From: Terriglobia bacterium
GTDB lineage: Bacteria > Acidobacteriota > Terriglobia > Terriglobales > Acidobacteriaceae
Length of the DNA: 64,000 nucleotides
Assembly: GCA_020073565.1 (NCBI GenBank)
Contig: JAIQEY010000004.1
Coordinates: 62,001-126,000 of the forward strand
Reading direction: 5' to 3'
Shown here: one piece after another, positions 60,957 to 64,000 of the stretch
How positions within the stretch are numbered: position 1 is the stretch's first letter
Layout of the letters: each line of letters starts with the position of its first letter
Notes under the pieces: generated by a model
What the model was told of the DNA's origin: nothing
Database searches by the model: none
Seen by the model: the letters and a program-made list of their open reading frames with translations, nothing else
Position numbers and translations under genes: made by a program

Positions 60957-62261
60957 TCAGTGGAGCTGGATTGCACCTCCGCATGTGTAGACCCACGGCA
61001 CGCCTGCTGAGCATTTCTGGCCGCCAGTATAGGTGACCGCCGCGATGCGGTTGTTGTTTACGCCCCAGGCAAAACCCCAATCCGCAGGGAAGTTAATGAT
61101 CTCAGAAAAAGTCAGGTCTTTTGTGGTCCAACGAGCAGGCAAGTCTTCCGTGTCGCTCCAACAATCGCCGACCATGTCGCCCAGATCGTTGATGCCCACG
61201 TTCTCGCAGTTTGTGAACCCGCCCTCGGGCAGGGGAAGCTCGATCGGCTGGGAGTACCTTGTTCTTTTCCTGTCGAGCGGCTTCCAGAACACGGGAAGAA
61301 TAGTACTCCAGCTGCCAGTCGGAGCGACAACGCCTACGATTTCCCCCCTGTCGTTGATGTCAAAGGTCTGAGTGAATGGGTAGGGTGGGGACGGTGGGAG
61401 GGACATGAGTTTCCAACCTTTTCCGTCAGCGCGGGGGTTCCACAGCACAGCAGTTTCAATCGTGCCGTCGCTCTTCCAAGCTGTGCCTATGATCTGCCCA
61501 TAGTCGTTCGCCGTCCAGACGTTCCAGCCAGTAAGGTCAGGAAGCGCGGTGGTATCGAGCTTGTGGATTTTCCATTTCGTGACGAACTTTCCGTTCATCC
61601 ACACCTTCGATGGCGTCCAGACAACGGGCGCATCGGGACTCCCGTCCACGCCGCTCCAACCCACGATCAGTGTCCCGAGGTTGTTCGCCCTCGTCGCAAG
61701 GCTCGAGTTATAGCTTGCGTACTGTGGGTGGCCGGTATCCGCAAGAGTCCCCAGATCAACCCAGCCGGTCTCCCTGGTCCATGCTGCACCGTGCATCTGC
61801 CCGTCCGGTGCGATCGAGTCATTGACGACCAGGCCGGTGTCCGAGATTGCGGCACCATATTGCCACCCCTTGGGCCCACCCAATGTGCCAAGGTCGATCC
61901 ATTCACCGGCACGCGGCCCGAACAGTGGCACGGCCAGCGTGTGGGTGTAGCCAAAACCATCGGAGCCGATAGGGGGAACATCGCCAACGCCAACCAGCAC
62001 GCCAAGATCATTGATGTCCAACGTGGAAAACCAGGTGCCGCCTGAGTAGGTACCCAGTTCCCAGACTTTCGCCGCGTGGTCCGGATTGGCCTGAGGATTA
62101 AAGCTCCGGCTTACTGTCAGGCCCGGTGTCCTTGAGGCCTGGCTGGCCATTCGATGCTGTAGATGCCTTCCGTTAGGTGGCCTGGTCGCAGGCTGCTGCG
62201 CCCATGCCGTCGTTACGAACCATACACTTAGAATGCAAGCAAGAATACTGATGCGTTTCAT
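60957..62261 (-). CDS. Secreted HAF-repeat hypothetical protein
   Basis: About 434 residues. GGAGGG precedes two adjacent ATGs (62264 and 62261); the second has better spacing. A signal peptide (ISILACILSVWFVTTAWA) leads into six or so repeats of about 50-60 residues. They carry the pattern of HAF extracellular repeats (WIDLGTLGGPKGWQYGAAIS, GWVDLGTL, DINDRGEIVGVV, GINDLGDMVGD), likely a beta-propeller. The final segment has two Cys. Role unknown. Divergent from the regulator at 62542, with an inverted repeat at 62282-62305 between. Confidence 0.8.
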   Translation of the reverse strand: MKRISILACILSVWFVTTAWAQQPATRPPNGRHLQHRMASQASRTPGLTVSRSFNPQANPDHAAKVWELGTYSGGTWFSTLDINDLGVLVGVGDVPPIGSDGFGYTHTLAVPLFGPRAGEWIDLGTLGGPKGWQYGAAISDTGLVVNDSIAPDGQMHGAAWTRETGWVDLGTLADTGHPQYASYNSSLATRANNLGTLIVGWSGVDGSPDAPVVWTPSKVWMNGKFVTKWKIHKLDTTALPDLTGWNVWTANDYGQIIGTAWKSDGTIETAVLWNPRADGKGWKLMSLPPSPPYPFTQTFDINDRGEIVGVVAPTGSWSTILPVFWKPLDRKRTRYSQPIELPLPEGGFTNCENVGINDLGDMVGDCWSDTEDLPARWTTKDLTFSEIINFPADWGFAWGVNNNRIAAVTYTGGQKCSAGVPWVYTCGGAIQLH

Positions 62262-62281
62262 CATTCCCTCCATCGATGGAA

Positions 62282-62305
62282 CTCGTGTGGGACTTCTCAC
62301 ACGAG
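62282..62305. promoter_or_regulatory. Inverted repeat between HAF protein and regulator genes
   Basis: CTCGTGTG and CACACGAG are perfect 8-bp arms around 8 bases, 20 bp upstream of the HAF start and inside the 280-bp divergent gap. The dyad symmetry fits an operator for a dimeric regulator. The adjacent winged-helix protein is an obvious candidate, though unproven. Confidence 0.4.
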
Positions 62306-62541
62306 GAAAGTGTGCAGGGCCTTGCTCGCCTCAGGGCGGCTGCGTTCAACATGCGCTGCGGCTGCAGATACTGCAATGCCGAGTGTATGACTTGCGTGAG
62401 AAACGTTAGTCACGCGCTACTCGATTGAGAGAACAGCAGATAAGGCGAGCGGTGACCAGCAGATCAGCTAATTTAAGGACGCCGCAGAGGAGTAAGATTT
62501 GAGTTGAATCGAGATCCTGTGGACTTCCTGGGGGTGGGCTT

Positions 62542-64000
62542 ATGCTCCTCTCCACCAATGCGGTCCGTTTCGGCGCCTTCGAGGTCGACCTGCGCGTCGG
62601 GGAGCTGCGCAAGAATGGAGTCAGGATCAAGCTCCAGGAACAGCCCCTGCAAGTGCTGGCGATGTTGCTGGAATGCCCGGGCGAGGTGGTGACCCGGGGG
62701 GAACTCCAGCGCAAGCTGTGGTCAACCGACACATTCGTTGACTTCGAGCACAGTCTGAACGCGGCCGTCAAACGGCTGCGAGAGGCTCTGGGCGATTCCG
62801 CGGACAACCCGCGCTTCATCGAAACCCTCCCGCGTCATGGCTACCGTTTCATTGCCCCGGTGCAAACGGCAACTCAAGCGAACCTCCAGGCCCGGACACC
62901 GGCGGCCATCCGGCCGCGATGGCGGATGGTGACGGCCGGCTGCGTAGTTCTTCTATTGATTGCGGGTGCGTCTTATCTGTGGTGGCGCCAGAGCCACGAA
63001 TCGGCGCCGCCGGACAAAAGAGTCATGCTCGCCGTCCTGCCGTTCGCCAACTTCAGCGGAGATCCCGGCCAGGAATTCTTCAGCGACGGCATGACCGACG
63101 AAATGATCAACTGGCTCGGTCGCCTGGACCCGCATCGCCTCGGGGTCATCGCCGCAACATCGGCTATGAAGTACAAGAATTCCACCAAGAAGATCAGCGA
63201 AATTGGCCGTGAACTGGGCGTGGATTACGTTCTGGAAGGTAGCCTGCGAGAGGAGGGAGGCCGGGTGCGCATTACGGCGCAGCTGATCGCCGTCGCGGAT
63301 CAGGCGCACCTTTGGGCAGAAAGTTACGATCGCGACCGCAGCGACGTCTTGCTGGCGCAAGCCGACATCGCCCGCGCGGTGGCGCAGCAGATCCGGCTCA
63401 CCTTGACCCCGCAAGCGCAGGAACGGTTCAGCAGAGCACGCCGTGTCGATCCAGACGCTTATCTGGATTACCTCCGAGGGCAAGTTGAGAACCCTAAGTT
63501 CACCTTTGAGGCAATGGCCAAAGAACAGGCTTATTACGAACGGGCGCTGCAGAAAGACCCCAATTTTGCTCTGGCGTATTTCGGCCTGGCGAATTGCTAC
63601 CTGAACTACATGCAAACTCGCAGACTGCCGCCAGGCGAGGCGGCAAAACGCACGAAGGAGTTCGTCGCCAAGGCTCTCCAAGTGGATGAAACCCTCGGCG
63701 AGGCCTATGCTGTCCTTGCGTTTACAAACTGGCGGTACGACTGGGACGTGCAGGCTGCCGAGCGGAACTTTCAACGAGCCATCGAGTTAAGCCCCAACTC
63801 AGCACACGTCCATATGCAGCACTTTACGTATCTTGCGTGGAGAGGCCGTCGGACCGAGGCTTTCGCGGAGCGGGAGATAGGCCGCCAACTCGACCCCCTG
63901 CGGTTGGAGGCGGGAGCCCACCCTGGACTTATCTACTACCAACTGCGCGACTACGGGCCGATGCTCGAAGGAATGCGGAAATATGTGCCTTCGAATCCCG
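62542..64000 (+). CDS. Winged-helix regulator with TPR sensor (CadC/ToxR-like), cut at the right edge
   Basis: Starts with an ATG at 62542 and is open to the window end (486 codons seen). An OmpR-type winged helix (residues about 5-105: GELRKNGVRIKLQEQPLQVL, VVTRGELQRKLW, LNAAVKRLREALGD, ETLPRHGYRFIAPV) is followed by one TM helix (VTAGCVVLLLIAGASYLWW). The outer part has a FlgO/TolB-like region (VMLAVLPFANFSGDPGQEFFSDGMTDEMI) and the start of TPR repeats. This membrane-anchored layout is frequent in Acidobacteria. The stop lies outside the window, so the length is unknown. Confidence 0.85.
   Translation, partial: MLLSTNAVRFGAFEVDLRVGELRKNGVRIKLQEQPLQVLAMLLECPGEVVTRGELQRKLWSTDTFVDFEHSLNAAVKRLREALGDSADNPRFIETLPRHGYRFIAPVQTATQANLQARTPAAIRPRWRMVTAGCVVLLLIAGASYLWWRQSHESAPPDKRVMLAVLPFANFSGDPGQEFFSDGMTDEMINWLGRLDPHRLGVIAATSAMKYKNSTKKISEIGRELGVDYVLEGSLREEGGRVRITAQLIAVADQAHLWAESYDRDRSDVLLAQADIARAVAQQIRLTLTPQAQERFSRARRVDPDAYLDYLRGQVENPKFTFEAMAKEQAYYERALQKDPNFALAYFGLANCYLNYMQTRRLPPGEAAKRTKEFVAKALQVDETLGEAYAVLAFTNWRYDWDVQAAERNFQRAIELSPNSAHVHMQHFTYLAWRGRRTEAFAEREIGRQLDPLRLEAGAHPGLIYYQLRDYGPMLEGMRKYVPSNP

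Overview
The window looks like part of a chromosome from an Acidobacteriota bacterium, probably of the Terriglobia type. This is an inference from gene style. The signs are a winged-helix/TPR regulator at the right edge, a two-gene bacillithiol signature (bshA, bshC), a Cus-type RND operon with a small secreted Cys/His protein, HAF-type and FG-GAP secreted proteins, many signal-peptide hypotheticals, and short palindromic repeats scattered between genes. About 50 protein genes, one tRNA-Leu(UAA) and the small SRP RNA are supported. No IS element, prophage or CRISPR array is visible.

Layout. 0.1-2.3 kb: RNA phosphodiesterase, then plsY-gpsA (phospholipid precursor synthesis). 2.5-4.4 kb: acetyl-CoA synthetase on the minus strand. 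4.5-11.2 kb: a minus-strand metal efflux operon (small Cys/His protein, outer membrane factor, adaptor, RND pump). 11.3-12.9 kb: a 27-residue membrane peptide, a DUF481 beta-barrel protein and tRNA-Leu; a 15-bp copy of the tRNA 3' end lies 1.4 kb away. 13.0-25.9 kb: housekeeping and signalling genes, including bshA, a LytS-type kinase, alaX beside the SRP RNA, a bactofilin, an NSAR-type enolase enzyme with a GNAT protein and MazG, a membrane-tethered Clp-N protein, a VOC-PP2C fusion and a GDPD. 26.1-29.9 kb: HAD hydrolase, LysE exporter, a Cys-rich hypothetical and bshC.

The most striking region is 30.1-42.3 kb: six plus-strand genes that together look like a trans-envelope electron conduit. 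They encode a 23-haem and a 43-haem c-type cytochrome, a 1021-residue AMIN-linker-beta-barrel outer membrane protein, a small secreted protein, a bis-His di-haem b-type membrane protein, and a membrane-anchored Fe-S/FAD pyridine-nucleotide oxidoreductase. The last four genes overlap or nearly touch. The 43-haem protein is built from about eight near-identical three-haem units. I infer a route from NAD(P)H or quinone through b haem, across the periplasm and the outer membrane. The direction of flow and the terminal partner are unknown.

42.3-64 kb: secreted PQQ-like/FG-GAP protein, GT-C-like membrane protein, CPBP protease-like protein divergent from NDH-2, a TPR-NfeD-SPFH-SPOR envelope block, ArsR regulator, large hybrid kinase with a degenerate receiver next to an HD-GYP response regulator, SIMPL protein, HAF-repeat protein, and a winged-helix/TPR regulator cut by the window end.
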